Assembly (NCBI GenBank): GCA_963925895.1
Contig: CAWUVH010000008.1
Span: 153,018-217,017, forward strand
From: Eutrophovita sp913057845
GTDB taxonomy: Bacteria > Pseudomonadota > Gammaproteobacteria > Burkholderiales > Eutrophovitaceae
Direction: 5' to 3'
DNA length: 64,000 bases
Position numbers and translations under genes: made by a program. The notes beneath the pieces are model-generated. The model had not been told where the DNA came from. It saw nothing but the letters and a program-made list of their open reading frames with translations, and did not search any database. Positions 18,299-26,728 of this stretch are shown here, piece after piece. Each line of letters opens with the position of its first letter. Within the stretch, counting starts at the first letter, position 1.

Positions 18299-18982
18299 TC
18301 AGTGCATTGATATTAAAATTATAGTGACTCCGACACTAATGATTGCGAAGAGGAGTGCGCGTTTTGGATGTTCGTTGACCTGACGTACTTCATTGTTCAT
18401 TTTAATTTCACTTGAATAACCAATAATCATTGGTGTCACGAGATTCTGTTTTTTGAACAATGTGTACCAGCAGATTGCGATTAAGTGGGCGGAAATTAAT
18501 AAGAGAAGTATTTTTGAATTTACGGTGTGTATTTGATTGGCGACGGAGGTTAAATCATCCGAAATGAGATCGCTAAATACACCTGAAAACATCACGTCAT
18601 CATCGCAAAATAATCCGCTGCTGACTTGAACGATGATCGAAAAAACCATCAATACAACCGAATAGCCTCCTGTTGGATTGTGGCCAACTGAGTGGTTTGA
18701 TACATCGGAACCGCTCAAGATATAGCGGATAACAGTGATGGGTGATTTGATAAATTCTGAGAATCGTGCAGGTACGCTGCCCCAGAAGCCCCAGAGGATT
18801 CTGAAAAGGATTAAGCCGCACACGCAATAACCCACGATGAGATGACTTTCCGATGGTCCTTCTTCTGAGTGGCCGGTGACCAGTTGGTAGGTTATGAGGA
18901 TGGCAATTGACCAATGGAATAATCGGGTCGAGGTATCCCAGACTTTAATTTTTGAAATTGGTATCACTTGCCGGCTATTCAA
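18299..18982 (-). CDS. Cytochrome b561-like membrane protein
   Basis: A 227-aa di-heme b-type cytochrome of the prokaryotic b561/hydrogenase cytochrome-b group. The N-terminus KVWDTSTRLFHWSIAILI has the characteristic FHW histidine in the first helix; further His residues in the second segment (SHLIVGY), in QIHTVNSK and in SAHLIAICW can supply axial ligands. Four helices form the core, with an additional C-terminal hydrophobic segment (AIISVGVTIILI). Function: electron transfer between the quinone pool and a periplasmic cytochrome, possibly the cytochrome c' encoded by the convergent neighbour. It starts 9 bases after the HAD gene stop. Confidence 0.85.
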   Translation of the reverse strand: MNSRQVIPISKIKVWDTSTRLFHWSIAILITYQLVTGHSEEGPSESHLIVGYCVCGLILFRILWGFWGSVPARFSEFIKSPITVIRYILSGSDVSNHSVGHNPTGGYSVVLMVFSIIVQVSSGLFCDDDVMFSGVFSDLISDDLTSVANQIHTVNSKILLLLISAHLIAICWYTLFKKQNLVTPMIIGYSSEIKMNNEVRQVNEHPKRALLFAIISVGVTIILISMH

Positions 18983-18991
18983 TTGTCTTAA

Positions 18992-19693
18992 TCAGACATT
19001 TAATTGGTTGGCTAGATCAATGATACTCTCCGCGTTATGGTCAAACCGTGCGTCCGTCGATAGGTCAATATTCATTGAGGGCGGAAACTCTTTTGGTCTT
19101 TTGATAAACGCAGTCCTCAGGCCACATTCTTGAGCAGCTAATAAATCGTCCTTATGTGCGGCACAAAGCATGACCTCTTCGGGAGGCAAGTCCAGGAGTT
19201 TGGCTGCGCCAAGGTAGGTTTCAGGATCCGGTTTGTAATGGCCGAATAATTCAGCGCTAATGATGCAATCCCACGGCAGGCCAGAGTTTTTAGCCATGTT
19301 GTTGAGCAAAGAAAAATTGCCATTAGAGAGTGGCGAGATGGTATAGCCTTTCTTCAATCGTCTCAGGCCACTAACTGAGTCGGGCCAGGGTTTGAGTCGG
19401 TGCCATGAACGATTCAACACATCGGTTTCTGCTTCTGAGAGATGTTCTAAACCATATTTTTTTTTAAGATCGTCAAGGATTATTCTATGTAGAGCATCTA
19501 TGTTTAACCAAGGCAGATCCCCTTGTCGTACTCGGTTCATTGCGGGTTGATAGCCCAATCGCCAATCATTGGTGAATTGTCCGGCGTTCAGACGAATACC
19601 TTTGTCTTTTGCAAGGGAGCGGATTTCGCGCGTGATGCTGCCACGCCAATCCACAACAGTGCCAAAGACGTCAAAAATTAAAGCTTGTGGCAT
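18992..19693 (-). CDS. Type II haloacid dehalogenase-like HAD hydrolase
   Basis: A 233-aa HAD protein of the (S)-2-haloacid dehalogenase group, paralogous to the one at 9939. Motif I is LIFDVFGTVVDWRGS with nucleophile Asp8; motif II is PLSNGN; KPDPETYLGAA and CAAHKDDLLAA complete the signature. I start at ATG 19693 because AGGAGA lies about six bases upstream; the longer frame to 19714 would place the ribosome site inside the gene. It is followed by the b561-like gene. Haloacid turnover is established for some relatives but not shown here. Confidence 0.86.
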   Translation of the reverse strand: MPQALIFDVFGTVVDWRGSITREIRSLAKDKGIRLNAGQFTNDWRLGYQPAMNRVRQGDLPWLNIDALHRIILDDLKKKYGLEHLSEAETDVLNRSWHRLKPWPDSVSGLRRLKKGYTISPLSNGNFSLLNNMAKNSGLPWDCIISAELFGHYKPDPETYLGAAKLLDLPPEEVMLCAAHKDDLLAAQECGLRTAFIKRPKEFPPSMNIDLSTDARFDHNAESIIDLANQLNV

Positions 19694-19760
19694 AGATGTC
19701 TCCTGATTAAGCATTAAAGTTGAGTTTATCCCAGATTGTAGTCGTGAGTTTATGGGCTGA

Positions 19761-19777
19761 TCGGGAATATTTCCCGA
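19761..19777 (+). promoter_or_regulatory. Perfect 17-bp inverted repeat upstream of TonB receptor
   Basis: TCGGGAA and TTCCCGA form 7-base arms around TAT at 19761-19777, immediately before the strong ribosome site GGAGGAG at 19781-19787. No U run follows, so it is not a terminator for the divergent gene. It may be an operator or an RNA hairpin that affects access to the ribosome site. Confidence 0.45.
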
Positions 19778-19795
19778 TGCGGAGGAGAAGGCCGA

Positions 19796-22111
19796 GTGGT
19801 ATCCTTTTCAGTCGAAATTTTTAATATCACGGGTTTTAATATGAGAGTTTTTAAAAGTTTGATGTGTTTTTTTGCGAGCCTAATCGTCGGATTTTCGACT
19901 GGGCATGCCCAGAATCGAATTAACGAGCTTGAGACGGACAGTATTGAAATTATTTCCACCACCCCTGTTCCTGGAGTGGGCACCAGTATTACGAAGGTCC
20001 CTAATAATGTTCAGGCGGTCAATAGTAAGGCCATTAGCCAACAAAATACTACGAATGCTGCAGAGTTTCTTGAGAGGAATTTGAATTCTGTAGCCGTCAA
20101 CCATTCTCAAGGTAACCCGTTTATGCCTGACGTGATGTTCAGAGGGCAACTGGCATCCCCACTGCTGGGTAATCCGCAAGGGCTGGCAGTTTTTATGGAT
20201 GGAACCAAAGTCAATGAATCTTTCGGAGACACGCTTAGATGGGACATGATCCCTCAAAATGCGATCTCGACGATTAACTTGATTCCTGGGTCAAATCCCG
20301 CGTACGGATTGAATTCACTTGGTGGTGTGTTGTCGTTAACTACAAAATCTGGATTCCAGAATCCTGGGTCGGAAGTAAGTCTGTCTGGCGGCTCTTGGGG
20401 TCGAAAAAATTTACAGTTTGAGCATGGTGCTAGTAACGGATCCAATGACCTATTCTTTGCCGGATCTTTATTCGAGGAAGATGGTTGGAGGGATGCGTCT
20501 AGTAGCAACGTGAAGCAGTTTTTTGTGAAAGTCGGTTCGGAGAGTGAAGATGCCGACATTGATGTCAGCTTCACGTGGGCAGACACGTACCTGGATGGGA
20601 CGCAGGCGTTACCCGTCTCATTTTTGGATAATCCTGAGCAGGCATATACATTCCCTGATACCAATGAGAATGAATTGGCATTTTTGAATCTTGATTGGAA
20701 AAGATATCTGAGTGACGATCAGCTACTAGCTGGAGCAGCTTATATTCGTCATACGAAAAATGAAAATATCAACAGTAACGTGAACGATGAGTTTGATGGC
20801 ACAGCAAATGGTGTCACTTGTGACGGAAGTACAGATGAAACGGAATGTCCAGGTGCTAACGAGGGATCAACGACAAATACAAAAGGATATGGAACGTCGA
20901 TACAGTTGACTAATTTCACGGAACGCCATGTGTGGAGTCTGGGAGGGACGGCTGATTTAGGATTCAGTGACTTTAAAAATGACGAGGAAGGCGCAACTTT
21001 CAGTACGGGAACTGTTCGGACAACGACTTCTAATGGAGAAGGTTTTGAAAATGAAGTAAACGTTGAGGGTGATAACTACTATTACGGTATTTATGTGTCG
21101 GATCAATTTGATTTTACCGATAAGGTCTCAATATCCACATCAGGTCGTTATAACTATGCCAAGATAAAAATCAAGGATATGAGTGGGGCACGGCCTAAAT
21201 TAAATGGTGATCATACGTATAAGCGATTTAACCCTGCCGTAGGTTTGAATTACAACCCCACCGCGCACTACACCACCTATATGTCCTATTCAGAGGGAAT
21301 GCGCGCACCAACCCCAGTTGAGCTAACTTGTGCGGACCCTGATGCACCTTGTAAGTTGCCAAACGCCTTTTTAGCGGATCCTCCTTTGGATGCGGTGATT
21401 GCAAAAACAATTGAGTGGGGTGCTCGAGGGTCGCGTAACGATCTAAAATGGACTTTTGCACTCTACAATACCGATCTCAAAAATGATATCCAGTTTATCA
21501 ATGCTGCTGGTTCAACTATCGGAAACGCAGGTTTTTTTGATAACGTCGGTGACACGCGAAGGCGTGGTGTAGAGGCAGGCGTGGGATGGGGAAATGGGAA
21601 CCTGCGGTTTAGAACTGATTACAGTTATACCGAAGCGACTTTTGAGAGTACGTTTGATATCAACAGTCCAAATAACTCATCTAATAGAACTGTAGATGGG
21701 AATCAGATCATTACGGTCAACCCAGGGAATAAAATGCCAAATATTCCAGAGCATACGTTTAAGCTTCGAGCAGAATATACGGCGCTGGGTGCTTGGGTAA
21801 CTGGAATAACGGCTAATTATTTCAGCGAGATCTACGCACGTGGTGATGAGAACAATCAAGATGTGAATGGGACTCTCCCGGGGTACGCAGTTGTTAATCT
21901 TGATTCGACTTATCAAGCATCAAAGTCTCTACAAATTTTCTTTAAAGTTACAAACTTGTTTGATGAGTCATACGAAAATATGGGCATTCTTGGCCGAAAC
22001 TTCTTTGTTGGTGGATCGTTCAATAGCGACACGAACCGCGCGGAACAGTTTAGGGGGCTAGGAGCGCCGTTAGGAGCCTTTTTAGGGGTCAAATATAGTT
22101 TTGGCGGGTGA
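19796..22111 (+). CDS. TonB-dependent outer-membrane receptor
   Basis: A 771-aa outer-membrane active transporter. After a signal sequence (MRVFKSLMCFFASLIVGFSTGHAQ) come a TonB-box-like stretch (DSIEIIST), the plug domain (about residues 55-170, VPNNVQAVNSKAI, GLNSLGGVLSLTTKSG) and a 22-strand-type barrel with aspartate/asparagine-rich loops, ending in KYSFGG. Start is uncertain: GTG 19796 has a strong GGAGGAG eight bases upstream but lengthens the signal's n-region by 15 residues; ATG 19841 gives a textbook signal peptide with a poor ribosome site. Substrate unknown. A rho-independent terminator follows, and then a two-component system that may regulate it. Confidence 0.9.
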   Translation: MVSFSVEIFNITGFNMRVFKSLMCFFASLIVGFSTGHAQNRINELETDSIEIISTTPVPGVGTSITKVPNNVQAVNSKAISQQNTTNAAEFLERNLNSVAVNHSQGNPFMPDVMFRGQLASPLLGNPQGLAVFMDGTKVNESFGDTLRWDMIPQNAISTINLIPGSNPAYGLNSLGGVLSLTTKSGFQNPGSEVSLSGGSWGRKNLQFEHGASNGSNDLFFAGSLFEEDGWRDASSSNVKQFFVKVGSESEDADIDVSFTWADTYLDGTQALPVSFLDNPEQAYTFPDTNENELAFLNLDWKRYLSDDQLLAGAAYIRHTKNENINSNVNDEFDGTANGVTCDGSTDETECPGANEGSTTNTKGYGTSIQLTNFTERHVWSLGGTADLGFSDFKNDEEGATFSTGTVRTTTSNGEGFENEVNVEGDNYYYGIYVSDQFDFTDKVSISTSGRYNYAKIKIKDMSGARPKLNGDHTYKRFNPAVGLNYNPTAHYTTYMSYSEGMRAPTPVELTCADPDAPCKLPNAFLADPPLDAVIAKTIEWGARGSRNDLKWTFALYNTDLKNDIQFINAAGSTIGNAGFFDNVGDTRRRGVEAGVGWGNGNLRFRTDYSYTEATFESTFDINSPNNSSNRTVDGNQIITVNPGNKMPNIPEHTFKLRAEYTALGAWVTGITANYFSEIYARGDENNQDVNGTLPGYAVVNLDSTYQASKSLQIFFKVTNLFDESYENMGILGRNFFVGGSFNSDTNRAEQFRGLGAPLGAFLGVKYSFGG

Positions 22112-22148
22112 TTACTGAAAAGCTCGTGGCTCTGTGATGGGTTTGATT

Positions 22149-22183
22149 AAGCCTCGATTGTTCTAACAATCGGGGCTTTTTTG
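22149..22183 (+). terminator. Rho-independent terminator after TonB receptor
   Basis: Stem GCC(T)CGATTGT / ACAATCGGGGC with loop TCTA at 22151-22176, followed by TTTTTT. Strong hairpin with U run, about 40 bases after the stop. Confidence 0.85.
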
Positions 22184-22228
22184 TAGGTACACTAATCTTT
22201 TTGAAGACAGGGTAGGGCGTCAAAAATC

Positions 22229-23200
22229 ATGCGCTTAAATCAGGAAACGAATATGGCAGTGCCACGTGTGCGCTCACCTAGGGTGTGGAGAGACATGCTG
22301 GTGATTTTTGGTGTGACCGTGTTGTTTTTCTTTTGTGCATCCTATCTTGAACTGAGTGAAAAGGTAGCTCATTTGACTGAGTCGATGGAGGCTTGGCAGT
22401 TGGATGAGCTACCATTAGTGCTTTTAGTTATTTTCATTCTGATGGTTAGTGTGCTGAGTCGCCGTACTAGGCAATTGCGGAAAAAAACGGATCTTCAAAT
22501 TGAAATCCAAAATAAGTTGGCTACTGCATTGGACCAAAATCGTCGACTCACTAGAAAAAATATTGAAATTCAGGAGGCAGAACGGCGCACGATTGCTCGT
22601 GAGCTGCACGATGAGTTCGGACAAAGTATGAACGCGATTATGATCGATGGGGTCGCAATCAGGAATTCTGTTCCAAACGGTAGTGATCTTTATGAGCAAG
22701 CAAAATCGATCGTGGACGTCTCTGGGAAGTTGTTCTCTGGCGTTAGAGATTTACTGAAGCAATTGAGACCCGTTGCGTTGGATGAGTTAGGGGTGGCTGC
22801 CGCTTTAGAATATATGATTGATGAGTGGCGGCGTCGTTTTGAGAATGTTTCTTGGGCCTCAACAATTGATATCGAGGGTATGAGTCTTGATGAGACGGTC
22901 AACATAACTATTTATCGCTTTGTTCAGGAGGCGTTAACTAATATTGTCAGGCACAGCGATGCAACCGAGGTCGAAGTCATTGTGATCGGTTCTAAAACTG
23001 ATGAAAACATAACCATTGAGGTTCGCGATAACGGATCGAATAAGGAAAGTGCCGAAAGTGCCGATGGTGTAGGACTGGTTGGTTTGAGAGAAAGAGTTGA
23101 AAGTTTAGGTGGTGTATTCGAGAGCGGGGTTAATATGCCGAGCGGTTTTTTTGTGACAGCACATTTCCCTATCGATTGGCGAACTTTGGAATTAGATTGA
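22229..23200 (+). CDS. NarL-family sensor histidine kinase
   Basis: A 323-aa membrane sensor kinase. Two transmembrane helices (about 22-40 and 61-76) enclose a periplasmic part of only about 20 residues, so ligand sensing in the periplasm is minimal. A coiled-coil linker leads to a HisKA_3 dimerisation domain with His127 in ARELHDEFGQ, then a HATPase domain with the N box QEALTNIVRHSDA and G box DGVGLVGLRERV. ATG 22229 is used; ATG 22253 is an alternative. The response regulator follows after 7 bases. The TonB receptor lies just upstream but has its own terminator. Confidence 0.9.
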   Translation: MRLNQETNMAVPRVRSPRVWRDMLVIFGVTVLFFFCASYLELSEKVAHLTESMEAWQLDELPLVLLVIFILMVSVLSRRTRQLRKKTDLQIEIQNKLATALDQNRRLTRKNIEIQEAERRTIARELHDEFGQSMNAIMIDGVAIRNSVPNGSDLYEQAKSIVDVSGKLFSGVRDLLKQLRPVALDELGVAAALEYMIDEWRRRFENVSWASTIDIEGMSLDETVNITIYRFVQEALTNIVRHSDATEVEVIVIGSKTDENITIEVRDNGSNKESAESADGVGLVGLRERVESLGGVFESGVNMPSGFFVTAHFPIDWRTLELD

Positions 23201-23207
23201 TCGCGTA

Positions 23208-23858
23208 ATGCAAGAAATTAATGTAATCCTGGTTGATGATCATGCTGTTGTTCGAGAAGGCTATCGTAGATTGCTTGAGAGAGACTTGTACATCAAAGTT
23301 GTAGCTGAAGGAGAGACTGGAGACGAGGGGTATCGTCTTATTTGTGATCATCTGCCTGACGTCGTGGTAATGGATATCACGCTACCCGGGATGAGTGGCA
23401 TCGAAGTGACGCGAAGAGTGCTAGCTCGGGTTCCGGAACAAAAAATTCTGATTTTCAGCATGCATGAAGACATGGTATTCGTAAATCGTGCCTTTCAAGC
23501 GGGAGCTAAAGGGTACGTTACCAAGTCAGCGGCCCCTGAAGTCTTGATTGATGCTGTACGTCAGGTCGCGATGGGTAAATTGTATTTAAGTAGTGAAATG
23601 GCTCAGTTGATTGCCGCGCAGACAATACCCGGTGGTGAGCAAAGTATTGACTTACTTTCAGGTCGTGAATTTGAAATTTTTCGTTTATTGGTGCAAGGGC
23701 AATCGTTACATGAGATATCGGAGGCGCTTCATATCTCTTATAAAACGGTAGCGAATTACCAATCTAATATCAGACAAAAGTTGGGCGCTACGACTGCAGC
23801 GCAAGTCGTGCGTATTGCTCTCGATCATGGAATTATCTGGTCAGCGGATAAGGTCTAG
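23208..23858 (+). CDS. NarL/FixJ-family response regulator
   Basis: A 216-aa transcription regulator with receiver domain (acidic pair Asp10/Asp11, phospho-acceptor Asp56 in VVVMDITLPG, Lys in KGYVTKSA) and C-terminal LuxR-type HTH (LSGREFEIFRLLVQGQS ... SYKTVANYQSNI). The pairing with the preceding kinase is certain by position and family. Target genes unknown; the adjacent TonB receptor with its palindromic upstream site, or the IlvD/Edd-RraA genes, are candidates. Confidence 0.93.
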   Translation: MQEINVILVDDHAVVREGYRRLLERDLYIKVVAEGETGDEGYRLICDHLPDVVVMDITLPGMSGIEVTRRVLARVPEQKILIFSMHEDMVFVNRAFQAGAKGYVTKSAAPEVLIDAVRQVAMGKLYLSSEMAQLIAAQTIPGGEQSIDLLSGREFEIFRLLVQGQSLHEISEALHISYKTVANYQSNIRQKLGATTAAQVVRIALDHGIIWSADKV

Positions 23859-23980
23859 GTTGATGAGATATCATTTCGGGAAGAATTCCTAACCGTATAG
23901 CCGTTAATTTGCTCAGACCATAACAAACCGACTCGTGTATCTTCAATCTGGTCATGTAACAAGACATCTCCTATAGATAA

Positions 23981-24011
23981 GGCCGCTTTATGGTTAAAGC
24001 GGCTTTTTTTT
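23981..24011 (+). terminator. Rho-independent terminator after response regulator
   Basis: Perfect stem GCCGCTTTA / TAAAGCGGC with loop TGGT at 23982-24003, followed by eight T. It closes the two-component operon. Confidence 0.88.
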
Positions 24012-24138
24012 GTGCCAAAGCAGTTCATCTCTCGATTGATAGCTAGTCCTCCTCAGCCTCCAAAGCTAATTTATAGATCGACACTTAAAAACTGAGCATA
24101 ATGAGTCAGTCGACATTGATAATTATAGGGGGGATTAA

Positions 24139-25989
24139 GTGCGAGATTCAAATAAGACATCTAAAAAGAAAAAGATTGCCAGTAAGGCTAGTGGTGAGGG
24201 TATGGATCCAACTCGATTGCGTTCTAGGCAATGGTTTAATAATCCAGACAACCCTGATATGACGGCGCTCTACATCGAGCGTTATATGAATTGGGGTATC
24301 AGCCGTCAAGAGTTGCAGTCTGGAAAGCCCATTATTGGTATTGCTCAATCTGGATCAGATTTGTCTCCTTGTAACCGTCATCACTTAGAGCTAGCAAAAA
24401 GAGTAAGAGAAGGAATACGAGAGGCAGGGGGGATTGCCTTTGAATTTCCGGTGCATCCAATTCAGGAGACGGGTAAACGACCAAGTGCCACATTAGATCG
24501 CAACTTGTGTTACCTCGGCTTGGTCGAATTGCTCTATGGGTATTTTATTGATGGAGTCGTCCTAACCACAGGGTGCGACAAAACCACACCGGCGCAATTG
24601 ATGGCCGCAGCAACAGTAGATATTCCTGCGATCGTATTGTCGGGAGGACCGATGCTTAACGGGTGGTTTAGAGGCAAGCGAACTGGGTCTGGAACCATCG
24701 TGTGGGAGGCTAGGAAGTTGCTCGCGGCGGGAGAGATTAATCATGAGCAATACATAGATATAATCGCGTCATCGGCGCCATCAGCTGGGCATTGTAATAC
24801 GATGGGTACAGCGTCAACTATGAATGCGCTAGCAGAAGCAATTGGCATGTCACTCCCTGGTGGAGCGGCCATACCAGCTCCGCATCGTGAGCGGGCTGAA
24901 AATGCTTATTTGACTGGCAAGCGGATCGTTGAGATGGTTTGGGAGGACCTTCGCCCATCAAAAATCATGACAAAGTCAGCCTTCGAAAACATGATCGCTG
25001 TTAATTCGGCAATTGGTGGATCCACTAATGCGCCAATCCACTTTAACGCCATTGCGAAACACCTTGGTGTGAAAATAAACAATGATGATTGGGAACGTGT
25101 CGGCTATAACGTGCCTCTTATTGTTAATATGCAACCAGCCGGTGAGTATCTCGGTGAAGATTTTCACCACGCGGGAGGTGTTCCGGCTGTCGTGAGCCGT
25201 CTGGCTAAAGCCGGATTAATCAATAAAACTGCAGTAACAGTGAACGGAAAAACGCTCTATCAAAACTGCCACAAAACCAAGGTTTTAGACGAAAGTGTTA
25301 TTTGGTCTATGAAAAAGCCAATGAAGGGTCAAGCAGGATTTCTGAATATGAAAGGTAATCTTTTTGACAGTGCAATTATGAAGACCAGCGTTATTTCTGA
25401 TGCGTTCAAAGAAAAGTATCTGTCCAACCCCAAGGATCTCAATGCATTTGAGGGAAGAGCTATCGTGTTTGAGGGGCCAGAGGATTACCACAAGCGAATT
25501 GATGACCCAAAATTAAAAATCGATGACACATGTATGCTTTTTGTGCGAGGCGTTGGCCCAGTTGGATACCCAGGAGCAGCTGAAGTTGTCAATATGCAAC
25601 CACCTGCACGGCTGATTAAAGCTGGTGTTCAGGAGCTTCCGTGTATTGGCGATGGAAGGCAGTCGGGAACTTCGGGGTCTCCATCGATTTTGAATGCTTC
25701 TCCCGAAGCTGCAACCGGAGGCAATCTTGCCATCCTTAAAACAAATGATATTGTTCGTGTCGACCTCAATAAGCGATCCGTGAATCTTAAGGTTTCTAAG
25801 GTTGAGATTTTACGTCGACAAAGAAAATTGAAAGAGGCTGGTGGACATCCGATTCCAGATAGTCAAACGCCTTGGCAAGAAATTCAAAGAGATCTTGTGG
25901 ATGAATTGTCGGAGGGGATGGTGCTCAAGCCGGCCATTAAATATCAAAAGATTGATCAAAAGAAAGGGATCCCTAGAGACAATCATTGA
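24139..25989 (+). CDS. IlvD/Edd-family dehydratase (sugar-acid dehydratase type)
   Basis: A 616-aa Fe-S dehydratase of the dihydroxy-acid/6-phosphogluconate dehydratase family. Cysteines expected to bind the cluster are Cys78 (SPCNRHH), Cys146 (TTGCDKTTPAQ) and Cys219 (AGHCNTMGTAS). The family includes IlvD of branched-chain synthesis and aldonate dehydratases for xylonate or arabinonate. The WFRGKRTGSGT segment, the lysine-rich N-terminal 20 residues and the RraA-like neighbour favour an aldonate-type catabolic enzyme over housekeeping IlvD. GTG 24139 follows GGGGGG. The RraA-like gene starts 72 bases downstream. Confidence 0.88.
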   Translation: MRDSNKTSKKKKIASKASGEGMDPTRLRSRQWFNNPDNPDMTALYIERYMNWGISRQELQSGKPIIGIAQSGSDLSPCNRHHLELAKRVREGIREAGGIAFEFPVHPIQETGKRPSATLDRNLCYLGLVELLYGYFIDGVVLTTGCDKTTPAQLMAAATVDIPAIVLSGGPMLNGWFRGKRTGSGTIVWEARKLLAAGEINHEQYIDIIASSAPSAGHCNTMGTASTMNALAEAIGMSLPGGAAIPAPHRERAENAYLTGKRIVEMVWEDLRPSKIMTKSAFENMIAVNSAIGGSTNAPIHFNAIAKHLGVKINNDDWERVGYNVPLIVNMQPAGEYLGEDFHHAGGVPAVVSRLAKAGLINKTAVTVNGKTLYQNCHKTKVLDESVIWSMKKPMKGQAGFLNMKGNLFDSAIMKTSVISDAFKEKYLSNPKDLNAFEGRAIVFEGPEDYHKRIDDPKLKIDDTCMLFVRGVGPVGYPGAAEVVNMQPPARLIKAGVQELPCIGDGRQSGTSGSPSILNASPEAATGGNLAILKTNDIVRVDLNKRSVNLKVSKVEILRRQRKLKEAGGHPIPDSQTPWQEIQRDLVDELSEGMVLKPAIKYQKIDQKKGIPRDNH

Positions 25990-26061
25990 GTGCATTGTCG
26001 GTTGATATCAGAGCACCTTTTTCAATTATGAACAGTACTTCTAAGTTCAATAGGATTTTTT

Positions 26062-26715
26062 ATGACTGATTTAGATGAAATTATTGAGGCGCTTAAAGAT
26101 ATCCCAACTGCGACTTTAGCCAATGCGCTTGATGACGTAGGAAAATTTATTAACAGCTCTGTATCAATACGTCCTGTTGACCCGAGTATGCGAGTGGTCG
26201 GGAGAGCCTTAACCGTTGAGGTTGAGGTCGGTGAGGCAGGCACTTTTTCATCACATGAATTTCGGGTTGGTGCAATGATTGATAGGGCCGAAAAGGGTGA
26301 CGTAATTGTGGTTGCCGCCAAAGGAGCTAAAGCCTCTATATGGGGCGGCATGGCATCGCTAGCGGCTTCAGTTAAAGGAATTTCTGGGCTTGTGGTTGAT
26401 GGATCTGTGCGTGATGTGGACGAAATTAATGCGTGTGGATTTAATGTTTTCAGTCGATATGTGATACCGACAACTGGTCGCACACGACTTCATGTCAAAT
26501 CAATAGGCGGCCCCATCTCATTGGATGGAATCGCTGTCGACAGTGGCGATATCATTATTGGCGACTCAACTGGATTAGTCGTGATTCCGCACGCCAAGGC
26601 GCTTACTGTGCTGGAGAAGGCGACGCTATATCAAAAGGATGATCTTCAGGCAACAGCGGAAATTCGACGCGGCATAAGTTTCACCGAAGTGATGAAGCAT
26701 TTTAAACGCATTTGA
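26062..26715 (+). CDS. RraA-family protein (HMG/CHA aldolase-like)
   Basis: A 217-aa RraA-like protein. Members include the RNase E inhibitor RraA and class II 4-hydroxy-4-methyl-2-oxoglutarate / oxaloacetate-type aldolases. The aldolase core GGMASLAASVKGISGLVVDGSVRDVDEI carries the Arg-Asp pair of the metal/pyruvate site, so an aldolase or decarboxylase role is more likely than RNase E control. It follows the IlvD/Edd gene, suggesting dehydratase then aldolase steps in one acid-sugar pathway (inference). Convergent with the solute-binding-fold gene. Confidence 0.86.
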   Translation: MTDLDEIIEALKDIPTATLANALDDVGKFINSSVSIRPVDPSMRVVGRALTVEVEVGEAGTFSSHEFRVGAMIDRAEKGDVIVVAAKGAKASIWGGMASLAASVKGISGLVVDGSVRDVDEINACGFNVFSRYVIPTTGRTRLHVKSIGGPISLDGIAVDSGDIIIGDSTGLVVIPHAKALTVLEKATLYQKDDLQATAEIRRGISFTEVMKHFKRI

Positions 26716-26728
26716 ACTGATGTATCAT

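Noticed and set aside
26022..26483. 153-codon minus-strand open frame opposite the RraA-like gene
   Set aside because: Antisense shadow with low-complexity Ser/Thr-rich translation and no supporting signals.
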